This document shows positions 34,684-44,404 of a stretch of DNA of 64,000 nt, one piece after another (within the stretch, counting starts at the first letter, position 1; each line of letters starts with the position of its first letter). The translations under genes and the position numbers were made by a program. The notes below the pieces were generated by a model. It was not told the origin of the DNA and ran no database searches. It saw only the letters and a list, made by a program, of their open reading frames with translations. The stretch is from JAEINY01 sp942490535. GTDB lineage: Bacteria > Bacteroidota > Bacteroidia > Bacteroidales > Marinilabiliaceae. Where the stretch lies: the NCBI GenBank assembly GCA_942490535.1, contig CALNXQ010000003.1, positions 620,001 to 684,000 of the forward strand, in the 5' to 3' direction.

Positions 34684-36824
34684 AACAGGATAAAATCACC
34701 CAACTCTATTTTAAAGATGTCAACCAACCGCCACGCCTGGACCGCCGGGATTTCCTGAAGAAACTGGGAAGTGGATTAATCGTTGTCTTCTCATTGAGTG
34801 AGTTTGCCTTTTTGAGCAGTGCCAGGGGCGCCAATAAGGACGACTCGAACAAAGATGAATTGGATTTCAATGCCTACCTGCGCATCCGCGAAGATGGCAT
34901 GGTAGAGTGTTTTACCGGTAAGATCGAAATGGGTCAGGGCATCATCACCTCTCTGGCACAAGTACTGGCCGAAGAGCTGGAAGTACCCTTTGACAGCATC
35001 GTGATGATCATGGGTGACACCGACCTCTGTCCCTACGATGCCGGTACCTGGGGCTCGTTGACCACCCGCTTCTTTGACCCTCTTTTGCGCGCCGCTGCAG
35101 CTGAAGCCAAAACTGAACTAATAAAACTGGGAGCCGAAGTCTTAAAACAACCGGCTGCTCAATTAAAAGCACAGGATGGTTTCGTGGTCGATACCAATAA
35201 CGCCGCTTCCAAAGTGAGTTTTGCCGAGCTCACCAAAGGTAAAAAACTGGTCAAGACAGTCACCAAACCACCGGTACTGAAAAAAGCCGCTCAATTTAAA
35301 ACCATCGGGAAGCCCATCATCAGTGCCGATGCCAAACTAAAAGTGACCGGCGCTGCCAAATACACGGCCGACATTCAATTGCCGGGCATGCTATATGCCT
35401 TTATCAAACGTCCGCCTGCCCACGGCGCTAAACTCATAACGGTGGATACCAGCCGGGCCGATGCCATAGCCGGCATTCAAATCGTCCGCGAAGGTGATCT
35501 GATCGCGGCCTTGCATGAGAATCCCCTGATGGCCGAAGAAGCCACCATCAAGATCAAAGCGGACTGGGACGTGCCGGCCCCACTTGCCAATCCGGAGACC
35601 ATCTTCACCTACCTCAAAGAAAACACAGCGCCCTATGAAACCAGTGAAGAGAAAGGTGATTTAGCTACCGGGGAGGCTGCTGCTGATTTCATTCTGGAAG
35701 AGGAGTACCGGGACGGCTACAAAGCCCATGCATCCATTGAAACACATGCCGCCACAGCGATGATAGAGGGCGATAAACTCGTGGTATGGGCCTCCTCTCA
35801 AACACCCTTTGGCACGCGCCAGTCCATTGCCGATAAACTGGAGATGCCCCTTGAGAAGGTGCACATCAAACAAGTTTTTATAGGCGGTGGTTTTGGTGGT
35901 AAAATATACAACGACCAGGCCGTTGAAGCGGCCATCCTGGCCAAACGAACCGGCAAACCCATCCAGGTCGCCTGGACCCGCCAGGAAGAGTTCATGTACG
36001 ACTATTTCCGTCCGGCAGCAGTAACCAACATTAAATCAGGCGTCACCAAAGAGGGTAAAATTACTTCCTGGAAATTCGACAATTATTGCGCCGGATCACG
36101 TGGCACGAAAGATTTTTATAACATCCCCCACTTAAAAACAACCGGAATTAATAAAAGAGGAGTTCACCCCTTCAATACAGGAGCCTGGCGGGCGCCAGGT
36201 AATAACTCCACCACCTTCTTCAGAGAGTCTCACATCGATGTAATGGCTGACAAAGTGGGCATGGATCCCCTGGCTTTCCGATTGAAGAACATTGAAGACA
36301 AAGCCATTGTCAACACCTTGAATCTGGCTGCCAAAACCTTTGGCTATAAAAGCGCCAAAACCGGAACCAACCAGGGGTGTGGCATCGCCATCGGCTGGGA
36401 TGCCGGCACGGTGGTGGTCCTCATCGCTGAAGTCAAGGTCGATCCGGCAACTGGTGTCGTTACGCCCCTGCGTCTGGTGTGTGCCCAGGACATGGGACAG
36501 GTGGTTAATCCCCATGGTGCCAGAATTCAAACCGAGGGTGGATTAACCATGGGATTGGGCTATGCCTTATACGAAGACATTGATTTTGATGGCGGACAGG
36601 TGAAAACACGCAATTTCGACACCTATGAATTCACCCGTTTCGCGGTCACACCGCCCATTGAGTGTGTGTTTGTCGATGCCATGGATGCGGCCCCGCAAGG
36701 CGGTGGTGAACCCGCCATCATTACCGTTGGAGGAGCCATTGCCAATGCTGTTTTTCAGGCCTGTGGCGCCCGGGTAAAACAACAGCCCCTGACGCCGGAG
36801 CGGATTCTTCAGGCACTTAAATAA
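34680..36824 (+). CDS. Tat-exported molybdopterin-binding aldehyde/xanthine-oxidase-type subunit, 714 aa
   Basis: Catalytic subunit of the same family as isoquinoline 1-oxidoreductase beta. Residues 21-50 are a twin-arginine signal (RRDFLKKLGSG), so the enzyme is periplasmic. Molybdopterin-contacting segments are visible: EMGQGIITSLAQVLAEEL, QVFIGGGFGGKIYND, RAPGNNSTTFFRESHID and, near the end, QGGGEPAIITVGGAIANAVF with the expected active-site Glu. The fold is the short two-part form, without a FAD subunit, so electrons must go to a separate acceptor. Substrate unknown: probably an aldehyde or N-heterocycle. The XdhC-MocA gene upstream is its likely maturase. Confidence 0.9.
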   Translation: MKQDKITQLYFKDVNQPPRLDRRDFLKKLGSGLIVVFSLSEFAFLSSARGANKDDSNKDELDFNAYLRIREDGMVECFTGKIEMGQGIITSLAQVLAEELEVPFDSIVMIMGDTDLCPYDAGTWGSLTTRFFDPLLRAAAAEAKTELIKLGAEVLKQPAAQLKAQDGFVVDTNNAASKVSFAELTKGKKLVKTVTKPPVLKKAAQFKTIGKPIISADAKLKVTGAAKYTADIQLPGMLYAFIKRPPAHGAKLITVDTSRADAIAGIQIVREGDLIAALHENPLMAEEATIKIKADWDVPAPLANPETIFTYLKENTAPYETSEEKGDLATGEAAADFILEEEYRDGYKAHASIETHAATAMIEGDKLVVWASSQTPFGTRQSIADKLEMPLEKVHIKQVFIGGGFGGKIYNDQAVEAAILAKRTGKPIQVAWTRQEEFMYDYFRPAAVTNIKSGVTKEGKITSWKFDNYCAGSRGTKDFYNIPHLKTTGINKRGVHPFNTGAWRAPGNNSTTFFRESHIDVMADKVGMDPLAFRLKNIEDKAIVNTLNLAAKTFGYKSAKTGTNQGCGIAIGWDAGTVVVLIAEVKVDPATGVVTPLRLVCAQDMGQVVNPHGARIQTEGGLTMGLGYALYEDIDFDGGQVKTRNFDTYEFTRFAVTPPIECVFVDAMDAAPQGGGEPAIITVGGAIANAVFQACGARVKQQPLTPERILQALK

Positions 36825-36831
36825 ACTTTTT

Positions 36832-36873
36832 AACTCCGGTTAGCGAGGTCGATCGACATTGCTAACCGGAGTT
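36832..36873. repeat. Perfect 13-bp inverted repeat after the hydroxylase genes
   Basis: AACTCCGGTTAGC pairs with GCTAACCGGAGTT around a 16-nt loop. No T-run follows on either strand, so it is a weak terminator. It may be a bidirectional mRNA end structure between the convergent hydroxylase and kinase genes. Confidence 0.5.
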
Positions 36874-36932
36874 ATTCCTACGAACACCTATTCACGATAA
36901 TTTCGAGAGAATTAATGAAAAAATTAAACTCA

Positions 36933-39900
36933 TCACGAAAGCAAACGCTGTAGCAAGCGCAGTAAATCATCCGTCCGAAACGGTTTAAATAAATGGCCCA
37001 CAAAGCCCTTTTGCAGAAACTTCTCGCGGTTATTGCCAATGGTAAAGGCAGTATGGGCAATCAACGGGGGAGCTGTGATAGAAGTCTGCTGAATGGTTTC
37101 CATCAATTCAAAACCATCCATCTCCGGCATTTTAATATCTATGATGCCTAAATCAAAGGAATTGACTTTTAGCAGCGCCAGAGCTTCCACCCCGTTTTTG
37201 GCCCAAACCACCAAAGCACCCTTCTTTTGAAGGATAGCTTCAAGCAACAAGTAATTATCCTTTTCATCCTCGGCAACAAGAATGTGCTTACCGGCTAAAA
37301 ACAAATCTTCGACAGGCTTACTTTCGACCATCGCTGGTTCTTCGTCAAGGCTTAAATTTACAGGAATCGAAAAATAAAAGATTGAATGATCACCAACTTG
37401 CGACTCCACCCAGATATCGCCGTGCAGGTGTTCGGTCACTTTCTTACAAATGGCCAATCCCAAACCAGTACCACGATATAGCTTATCAACGTTATCCTCC
37501 AGCTTACGAAAACGATCGAATATGAGCTCTCTTTTATCAGCAGGAATACCAATACCGGTATCACGCACAAAAAAAGTACAGTATCCTTCTGTCTCTTCCA
37601 CCCCCAACTCAATCTCTCCCGTTTCAGTAAACTTAATGGCATTATCCATCAGGTTACTCAAAACTTGTTTCATCCGCATGGGATCAGAATAGATGGTTTT
37701 GCCGGTCCATAATTTCGTGCATGTAAAGGTCAATCCCTTTTCAGATACCACGGGCTTATACTGGTCATACACCTCATCCAAAAGTTGGCTTACATCCACC
37801 GCACTGGTTGTGATGATCATTTCACCCGACTCAATGCGTGACAACTCCAATACATCACCAATAATGACCAATAAATCCTCACTATTACGTCGGATAATCT
37901 CCACAAATTGCTGCCGGCTCTCGGCATCAAAATCCGGATCACTCAACATGGATGAAAAACCAATGATGGCATTCATCGGGGTGCGTATCTCATGACTCAT
38001 ATTGGCCAAAAAAGCTGTTTTTAATTTCTCCGACAACTCGGCCTTTTCTTTGGCTTCCAGTAATGCTTTTGTGCGCTCTCTCACTCTTTGTTCAAGAGTT
38101 TCCCGATGCTTCGCCAACGCGGTATTCTGCTGTTCAATCTCCTGTTTTTGTTTAGCCATTTCATCACGCTGCGCCAAAATTTCTTCCTGCCGATTGGCTA
38201 ATTCTTCATTTTGGCTGATCACTTCCTGCTGACGCTCCTCCAATTGTTCGTTCGCTTCACGCAATTCGAGGGTACGTTCCTGGATGCCTTTCTCTAAATA
38301 ATGTTTCTGTTCATTCAATTGATGGGTCCGCCAGCGAATGAAACCTGTGATGGAACCCACCAACATCACTAAATAAAAGCCATAAGCCAACCAGGTGCGC
38401 CACCAGGGAGGTTTGATAAACACATGCATCACGGTATCCGACTCGCTCCATACCCCATCATTATTACACGCCTTCACTCTAAAAACATACTTTCCGGGCG
38501 GCACTTTGGTATACGTCGCCAATCGATTGGTGTGTGAACTGACCCATCCCTTATCAAAACCTTCCAACTGGTATTGATAGCTGTTTTGCTCCGCCAAGGA
38601 ATACCCCAAAGCGGCAAACTTGAACGTAAAAGAGTTTTCGTGATAATCCAGAAACAAAGAATCGGCAAAAGAAATGTCCGTATACGCTTTCACTGCAGGA
38701 TCGTCACCAGTCATCCCTGCTTCAGAGGCATGAAGAAAGATCAAGTCTGTTATGACTACTCTGGGCACCTGATTATTCCGGGCTATTTTATCCGGGTGAA
38801 AGAGATTAAACCCACCCAAACCCCCAAATAACAATTGATTATCTGGTAGTTGCAAACAATTACCTGTGGTAAATTCCTTGGGCTGAACACCATCAGCATA
38901 ATCAAATTCCTCAAAGGTCCAGTTCACCACATCAAAACGCACCAGACAGTTGGAAGTACTGAACCAGATTTGATTTTCCTTATCCGATAAAATGGCAAAA
39001 CACACATCACTGGTTAATCCCTCCTTTTTTGTCAGCGACTTGAATTTACCTGTTCCTCTGTTGAGTAGATTGATGCCGGCTGCTGTTCCAATCCAAAAAT
39101 TATCCCGTTTATCAATGTGCAAGGAGATGACCCGATCGGATGTCAGGGATTGCGGATCATCCTCTTTGAAACGATAACGCTGTATAAAATTTCTCGACTC
39201 CGTATTGAAAAACGAAAGTCCCCCTCCATCGGTACCAACCCATAAATTTCCGGCATTATCTTCTTCAATGGCCCACACTAAATTCTCAAGATGATCACTA
39301 CCCATTTGCGGATAAGGAGCATACAATTGAAAGATCCCCTTCTCCCAATCAAAAAATTCAAGCCCGGAACCAGTTCCCAACCAGATACCCCCCTTTTTAT
39401 CCTCAAAAATGACGCGTACATAGCGATTGGACAAGGTATGCAAAGACTGATTGGCGGTATAATGCGTTACTTTTTCCGTATCAAAATCAACCATCCGCAA
39501 ACCATCAAAGGAACCAATCAAAAGCGACCCGGAAGATAGGCGTTTAAGGGAAAGAATAAAATCGCTATTTATAGCTGGTGATAATAGCAATGGATGCGTT
39601 GGAACAAATGTATGATTAATAAAATCATAGGTTTGAAGCGCTTGCCCCTGCACCGCAATTAAAAAGGTTGAATCGGTCAATTGCTCGGTGGCATAGATGG
39701 CCGTATTCTGATGCGCTTCATCGGCATTATCGACGGTAAAACCACCAATTCGCTTAAAAAAGGGATCCCTGTAGTTTAAGCCATCATACGTCCCAATCCA
39801 TAAAATACCCGTTTCATCTTTATAAAAAGCTGATACCATATTATTGGATAAGGTGTGAGGTTTTCTCCACTGTTTGTGAATATGCGAATAATTTGCAAAA

Positions 39901-40805
39901 TCAGGGCTAATCAAATAAATCCCATCTCCCAAAGTCCCAATCCATATAGTGCCGCCATCATCTGTAAAAAAATAATAATGGTCCAACGTTGAGGGAGAAA
40001 AATCGGACCCCAGTTTTTCATTGAGGGAGAAGTAGCTCCCGTCCTTTTTATTTAAGATGAATAATCCGGCATCCGTGGTTCCCACAATGGCCTCCTGCTT
40101 GTTGATCTGACAAATTGTGCTGGAATAACCTTGGTCAGTCACTTTTTTATGGCTGTAATCGGATAAGGATAATGTTTCCGTGTGCAAAAGAAATACCCCT
40201 GCACCACGGGAGGTTATCCAGACCTCATTATTTCCGGCATCCGCCATCTGAATAACATGAGAAGGAACTGATTCAGCAGTCTCGCCGATGGATGAAAACG
40301 GTTTAATGTCTAAGGTATGAGAATTGATCCGATACAATCCATTGCCCCAGGTACCAACCCACACAAACCCCTGGTGATCGACAAAAAGGCTGGTTATTAA
40401 CTGAGGATTAGACTGGTCTGTAGTCACCGGCTCATACAATAATCGGATGACCTTGCCGGTCCGCGTATCCATGCGATTCAAACCATTAGGGGTGCCGATC
40501 CATAAATGCCCCTGAGGATCACAAGCCAGGGTCCGAATGATATTATGTGTTAACGTGGAAGAATCCGTTTCGGAGTGATAAAAGGTCTTAAATTCATACC
40601 CATCAAATCGGTTGAGACCATTGTATGTCCCAAACCACATGAATCCGGATTTATCCTTTACAATGGCGGAGATGTTTGCCTGTGACAGGCCATCTTTAAC
40701 ACTTAATGATCGAAAATAAACGGAAGCAGGTATAGCATTCGATTGCAGGGACCAAAACAATAGTATGGTCAAGAGGCCAAATATGGTTTTACTGCCTTGG
40801 GGCAT
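36933..40805 (-). CDS. Hybrid two-component sensor (Reg_prop, Y_Y_Y, kinase, receiver), 1290 aa
   Basis: A signal or first TM at residues 7-25, then many Reg_prop beta-propeller repeats (KSGFMWFGTYNGLNRFDG and similar, to about 720), a Y_Y_Y domain (about 725-790) and a TM helix near 795-815. A long cytoplasmic coiled coil follows (830-920), then HisKA with phosphoacceptor His938 (FLANMSHEIRTPMN), an HATPase domain (GTGLGLAICKKV) and a receiver with Asp1223 (GIIDIKMPEMDG). Unlike classic Bacteroides HTCS regulators, there is no C-terminal AraC DNA-binding domain, so it must pass the phosphate to another protein or regulate by contact. The ligand is probably an extracellular sugar or polymer, an inference from the family. 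Confidence 0.93.
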   Translation of the reverse strand: MPQGSKTIFGLLTILLFWSLQSNAIPASVYFRSLSVKDGLSQANISAIVKDKSGFMWFGTYNGLNRFDGYEFKTFYHSETDSSTLTHNIIRTLACDPQGHLWIGTPNGLNRMDTRTGKVIRLLYEPVTTDQSNPQLITSLFVDHQGFVWVGTWGNGLYRINSHTLDIKPFSSIGETAESVPSHVIQMADAGNNEVWITSRGAGVFLLHTETLSLSDYSHKKVTDQGYSSTICQINKQEAIVGTTDAGLFILNKKDGSYFSLNEKLGSDFSPSTLDHYYFFTDDGGTIWIGTLGDGIYLISPDFANYSHIHKQWRKPHTLSNNMVSAFYKDETGILWIGTYDGLNYRDPFFKRIGGFTVDNADEAHQNTAIYATEQLTDSTFLIAVQGQALQTYDFINHTFVPTHPLLLSPAINSDFILSLKRLSSGSLLIGSFDGLRMVDFDTEKVTHYTANQSLHTLSNRYVRVIFEDKKGGIWLGTGSGLEFFDWEKGIFQLYAPYPQMGSDHLENLVWAIEEDNAGNLWVGTDGGGLSFFNTESRNFIQRYRFKEDDPQSLTSDRVISLHIDKRDNFWIGTAAGINLLNRGTGKFKSLTKKEGLTSDVCFAILSDKENQIWFSTSNCLVRFDVVNWTFEEFDYADGVQPKEFTTGNCLQLPDNQLLFGGLGGFNLFHPDKIARNNQVPRVVITDLIFLHASEAGMTGDDPAVKAYTDISFADSLFLDYHENSFTFKFAALGYSLAEQNSYQYQLEGFDKGWVSSHTNRLATYTKVPPGKYVFRVKACNNDGVWSESDTVMHVFIKPPWWRTWLAYGFYLVMLVGSITGFIRWRTHQLNEQKHYLEKGIQERTLELREANEQLEERQQEVISQNEELANRQEEILAQRDEMAKQKQEIEQQNTALAKHRETLEQRVRERTKALLEAKEKAELSEKLKTAFLANMSHEIRTPMNAIIGFSSMLSDPDFDAESRQQFVEIIRRNSEDLLVIIGDVLELSRIESGEMIITTSAVDVSQLLDEVYDQYKPVVSEKGLTFTCTKLWTGKTIYSDPMRMKQVLSNLMDNAIKFTETGEIELGVEETEGYCTFFVRDTGIGIPADKRELIFDRFRKLEDNVDKLYRGTGLGLAICKKVTEHLHGDIWVESQVGDHSIFYFSIPVNLSLDEEPAMVESKPVEDLFLAGKHILVAEDEKDNYLLLEAILQKKGALVVWAKNGVEALALLKVNSFDLGIIDIKMPEMDGFELMETIQQTSITAPPLIAHTAFTIGNNREKFLQKGFVGHLFKPFRTDDLLRLLQRLLS

Positions 40806-40950
40806 GCGTCTTGGGTATTTCTAGTTTATCATTGCACCTGATGATAAATATAACAAAAAAAAGATTGCTTAGTTTATCCCATTGACCAACGCTCCATTAA
40901 ACACGATTAAGTATTGATAAGGCCGATATCAACAAACACCTGATTAGAAT

Positions 40951-41000
40951 AAAAAAAAGCGACACCACCCATCCCGTTATAAAGGATGGACGCTGCCGCT
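40951..41000 (-). terminator. Rho-independent terminator of the DUF3078-type gene
   Basis: Read on the minus strand, AGCGGCAGCGTCCATCC pairs imperfectly with GGATGGGTGGTGTCGCT around TTTATAACG, and a run of eight Ts follows. Confidence 0.75.
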
Positions 41001-41023
41001 CTTCAGTATGATTCGTCAATAGA

Positions 41024-41911
41024 CTATTTTCCAAATTTGTAATTAATCCCGAATCCAAACAATTGCTTGAATTGCAGGCGGGGACCTTCCGGATTACCTT
41101 CTTTATTGATATAGGCAATGTCATCATCATACAACGCATGAAACGATAAAATAGTCGTCAAATGGGCATTCACCTTCATGTTAAACGCCATCTCCCAATC
41201 CACATCTACATTTTGAGGCTTATTCGTCAAGCTGGAGAAAAGATCCAGGCGGGTAGTAAAATCAACGTTTTTGATCAAATCTGTTTTACGCGCTGCAACC
41301 TTAACTGATGCACCATACTCCTCTCTGAATTTCTCACCTTTCTTTACCCCAAAGGCACCAACGTTAGACAAAGAGTCATCTAAAACAATAGTGGTTTTGC
41401 TGGTCAAGGGAGACATGTACAATGAAAAATTATCCGATGGCTTATAATCCATACCAAAGGAGAAATTCAGGTACGCCGGAGCCATAAACTCAGATAGCTT
41501 TTTCGTATTCTCCGGTGGATCATTATATCCCACATCCATTTGCGTTTTAAAATCCAAAAGAACAGAATAAAACCAATGCTTTCCGGCTGAATAGCCAAAC
41601 TTGGAAGCCAGGTTTAATTTATCTTCTGTTTTGATGGAATTATCCGATCCTTGTTTCGTTAATCCATACCCCAGATCAATCACATTATCCCAGTTAACTT
41701 TGTCTTTCTTGTAATTGAAATAGGTATTCACGAGAAAGGTACCGGCCAGCGAATTCTTACCTCCTGCCGACCAATTGGTAAGCGATACCTGATTAAAGGT
41801 TAAGGACGTGTTGCCTCCCACCGTCCACAGCTTCACCGAATCTGCAGGGACCTCCTGGGCGAATAATGGCCAACTGATCAAGCCAATCATTGCCATAATA
41901 ATCTTCTTCAT
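41024..41911 (-). CDS. DUF3078-type outer-membrane-like protein, 295 aa
   Basis: Signal peptide at residues 1-18 (MAMIGLISWPLFAQ). The mature protein starts with SVKLWTVGGNTSLTFNQVSLTNWSAGG, the conserved opening of the Bacteroidota DUF3078 family, then alternates amphipathic strands to an aromatic end (FGFGINYKFGK), consistent with an outer-membrane beta-barrel. Its function is unknown in the literature I can recall. It stands alone, with its own terminator, beside mscS on the same strand. Confidence 0.88.
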   Translation of the reverse strand: MKKIIMAMIGLISWPLFAQEVPADSVKLWTVGGNTSLTFNQVSLTNWSAGGKNSLAGTFLVNTYFNYKKDKVNWDNVIDLGYGLTKQGSDNSIKTEDKLNLASKFGYSAGKHWFYSVLLDFKTQMDVGYNDPPENTKKLSEFMAPAYLNFSFGMDYKPSDNFSLYMSPLTSKTTIVLDDSLSNVGAFGVKKGEKFREEYGASVKVAARKTDLIKNVDFTTRLDLFSSLTNKPQNVDVDWEMAFNMKVNAHLTTILSFHALYDDDIAYINKEGNPEGPRLQFKQLFGFGINYKFGK

Positions 41912-41943
41912 TCGTAAAGGTTTTATAATAGTTAGTGTATTTT

Positions 41944-41977
41944 ACAAAAAACAATTGCTCCGGAATACCGGAGCAAA
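41944..41977 (-). terminator. Rho-independent terminator of mscS
   Basis: On the minus strand, TGCTCCGG-TATT-CCGGAGCA (41955-41974) is an 8-bp perfect stem followed by AATTGTTTTTTG. It lies 35 bp after the mscS stop codon. Confidence 0.75.
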
Positions 41978-42009
41978 ATTAAGCATTCATTTATTCTCGT
42001 GAAATCTTT

Positions 42010-42837
42010 TTACACCTCGCCTTTGATAATGTGTACATCTCGCTGTGGGTAAGGAATGGTAATCCCTTTCTTATCAAACTCTTTCTTTACAAATTCATTT
42101 AAGAAGAAATAAACATTCCAATACTCTGAAGTCTGTGTCCACACACGGGTAACCAGGTTTACCGAATTATCTCCCAATTCCACCACGCCCACAAATGGGG
42201 CCGGATCAGCCAACACGTTCGTTTCTCTTGAGATCACTTCCTTAATGATGTCACGGGCTTTATCAATATCATCTCCATAACCGATTCCAAAAACCAGATC
42301 CACACGGCGCGTTTCCTGGTTGGAATAATTAATCATGGCACCGGTAGACAACCCGCCATTGGGAATGACCACCGTTTTATTATCGGGAGTAGTTAAAATC
42401 GTATTGAATACCTGAATTTCTTTCACCACACCGGCGTACCCCTGTGCCTCGATATAATCACCTACTTTAAATGGCTTTAATATGAGTAAAATAACGCCTC
42501 CTGCAAAATTCTGAAGCGTTCCTGAAAGAGCCATACCAATGGCTAAACCGGCGGCTCCTAACAAGGCAATGAAAGAAGTCATGGGAATTCCCACGTACGT
42601 TATAACACTAATGAATAATAGTGCTTTGAGGGTGACACCGGTTAGACTCACCAAAAAAGGGATCAAGGTTTCATCCACCTTACGTGCTTTGAGCAAACGC
42701 TTAAATCCTTTTACCATGCGATTGATAATCCACAACCCCACAATGAGTATGAGTAACCCGACAAGCAACAGCTTACCATAAGTAAAAACCATGGATTGCA
42801 CGGCCTCTAATTCTAGTTTGTATCCAAAAAGTTCCAT
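42010..42837 (-). CDS. mscS: Small-conductance mechanosensitive channel MscS, 275 aa
   Basis: Three N-terminal transmembrane helices (about 15-38, 60-80, 85-115). The third is the pore-lining helix with the Gly/Ala-rich GLAIGMALSGTLQNFAGGVILLILKPFKVGD pattern. The beta domain (AGVVKEIQVFNTILTTPDNKTVVIPNG) and the C-terminal alpha/beta vestibule follow. Length is close to E. coli MscS (286 aa). It opens under membrane tension to release solutes during hypo-osmotic shock. Single gene. Confidence 0.95.
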   Translation of the reverse strand: MELFGYKLELEAVQSMVFTYGKLLLVGLLILIVGLWIINRMVKGFKRLLKARKVDETLIPFLVSLTGVTLKALLFISVITYVGIPMTSFIALLGAAGLAIGMALSGTLQNFAGGVILLILKPFKVGDYIEAQGYAGVVKEIQVFNTILTTPDNKTVVIPNGGLSTGAMINYSNQETRRVDLVFGIGYGDDIDKARDIIKEVISRETNVLADPAPFVGVVELGDNSVNLVTRVWTQTSEYWNVYFFLNEFVKKEFDKKGITIPYPQRDVHIIKGEV

Positions 42838-42966
42838 TATTATAAGTTAAAGTTAATAGTCCACAAAGTTCATTTTTTCAACGTAACATATAACCAAATT
42901 ACAATAAAATTGTTTTGCTTCAAAGATTAAATATGCATCCCGTTTTATTCCTTCAAGAGTAATTTC

Positions 42967-42974
42967 TACTTTCG
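42967..42974 (+). promoter_or_regulatory. -7 element (TACTTTCG) before the HAD gene
   Basis: TACTTTCG differs from TAnnTTTG at one base, a common variant. It lies 50 bp before the start of the HAD hydrolase gene, in the gap shared with the divergent mscS gene. Confidence 0.45.
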
Positions 42975-43024
42975 CTCCCACCATGGATAAAATTCGTGGT
43001 ACATCATTTTATTAACAATACACT

Positions 43025-43627
43025 ATGACACATATCCCGGTAGACCCACTGGCCAAAGCACTTATTTTTGATATGGATGGCACACTGATTGATACCATTG
43101 GCAGCCATTATGACGCCTGGCAGAAAGCCTGTGCACCGTATGACGTGAGCTTCTCAATGGACTATTTCTTTTCCTTAACCGGACGACCGCCCATTGAGTT
43201 GAGCAAACGCATCGTACTTGAATATGGTATGCTGGTAACACCCCAACAGCTATTCCATGAAAAGGAAACCATCTTCAAAAAAAATCTGGACACGATTTTA
43301 ATTATTCAGCCGGTTCTGGAAGTGATCAAACATTTTCACGGGCATTTACCGCTCGCTGTGGGCACCGGATCGAATCGCCCCATGGCCATTGAAATGCTAA
43401 CCACCACCGGTCTATTGCCCTATTTTGAGGTGGTAGTAACAGCTGACGATGTAAAAAACTACAAACCACATCCCGAAACATTTCTCAATTGCGCCAACCA
43501 CATTAAGGTCGCACCCGCTAATTGCCAGGTCTTTGAAGATGGTCAACTGGGACTTGAGGCAGCGCAGGCAGCAGGCATGATTGTGACGGACGTAAAACCT
43601 TATTACGACTCGCCTGTTTGGAATTAA
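43025..43627 (+). CDS. HAD-superfamily phosphatase (phosphoglucomutase/phosphoglycolate type), 200 aa
   Basis: All HAD motifs are visible: motif I FDMDGTLID (the nucleophile Asp near residue 16), a helical cap, motif II GTGSNRP, the Lys in NYKPHPETF, and motif III FEDGQLGLEAAQAAG. The family dephosphorylates small sugar phosphates or interconverts them (beta-phosphoglucomutase). The cap sequence does not fix the substrate. Length is normal. Nearest neighbours, mscS (divergent) and the TRIC-type channel (90 bp downstream), give no pathway clue. Confidence 0.88.
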   Translation: MTHIPVDPLAKALIFDMDGTLIDTIGSHYDAWQKACAPYDVSFSMDYFFSLTGRPPIELSKRIVLEYGMLVTPQQLFHEKETIFKKNLDTILIIQPVLEVIKHFHGHLPLAVGTGSNRPMAIEMLTTTGLLPYFEVVVTADDVKNYKPHPETFLNCANHIKVAPANCQVFEDGQLGLEAAQAAGMIVTDVKPYYDSPVWN

Positions 43628-43717
43628 CAAATGGTGCTTTCAATTAACATTATTTAAAAATGCGGTTCAAAAATCGCTCATTAAAAATACCGTAATTTGC
43701 GCCCAAATTTGGAATAA

Positions 43718-44341
43718 ATGGATCTCATCTTATACTTCGACTATATCGGTACCATGGTATTTGCCATCAGTGGAACTCTAATGGCCGCGGAAAAGAAGCT
43801 GGACATATTTGGTGCCATGTTCATTGGCTTTGTCACAGCCATTGGCGGTGGTACGGTGCGTGATATGATGTTGGGTGACTTACCCGTGGCATGGATCCGT
43901 TCAACCGATTATTTCTTCATTATTTTAGCCGGAGTGGTGATAACGGTCCTTTTTAAGAAATTAGTCCTGAAACTACGCAGCACACTCTTTTTGTTTGATA
44001 CCATTGGCATTGGTGTTTTCACGTTAATCGGCTTGAAAAAAGCGTTACTCCTGGGGATTGATGCGCCATTGGCCGTAATGATGGGCCTCTCATCGGCAGT
44101 CGTTGGTGGTGTGATCCGTGATACTTTATGTAATGAAGTACCGTTAATTTTTCACCGCGAAATATACGCTACTGCTTGTATAGCAGGTGCTGTTGTATAT
44201 CTGATTTTACGCTGGCTTCAAGTACCGCATGTTATCAATGAAAGCTTGACGGTTGTCACCATTATTTCCATTCGATTACTGGCTGTGCATTACAACATTA
44301 CTATGCCGACCATTAGTTTGACGGAGGATAAAACAAAATAA
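43718..44341 (+). CDS. TRIC/YadS-family channel (UPF0126), 207 aa
   Basis: A membrane protein with seven probable helices built from two repeats, each carrying a glycine motif followed by Arg-Asp: GGGTVRDMMLGDLPVAW and VVGGVIRDTLCNEVPLIF. This is the bacterial homologue of trimeric intracellular cation channels. In bacteria it forms cation pores, but the physiological role is unsettled. Length normal. The next gene is convergent, starting on the other strand 64 bp away. Confidence 0.9.
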   Translation: MDLILYFDYIGTMVFAISGTLMAAEKKLDIFGAMFIGFVTAIGGGTVRDMMLGDLPVAWIRSTDYFFIILAGVVITVLFKKLVLKLRSTLFLFDTIGIGVFTLIGLKKALLLGIDAPLAVMMGLSSAVVGGVIRDTLCNEVPLIFHREIYATACIAGAVVYLILRWLQVPHVINESLTVVTIISIRLLAVHYNITMPTISLTEDKTK

Positions 44342-44404
44342 AGCTTAAAAAACCTGGAGATACCATTAGACGAAAGACCTATTTCAATTGTATTTCTTTT
44401 TTCA

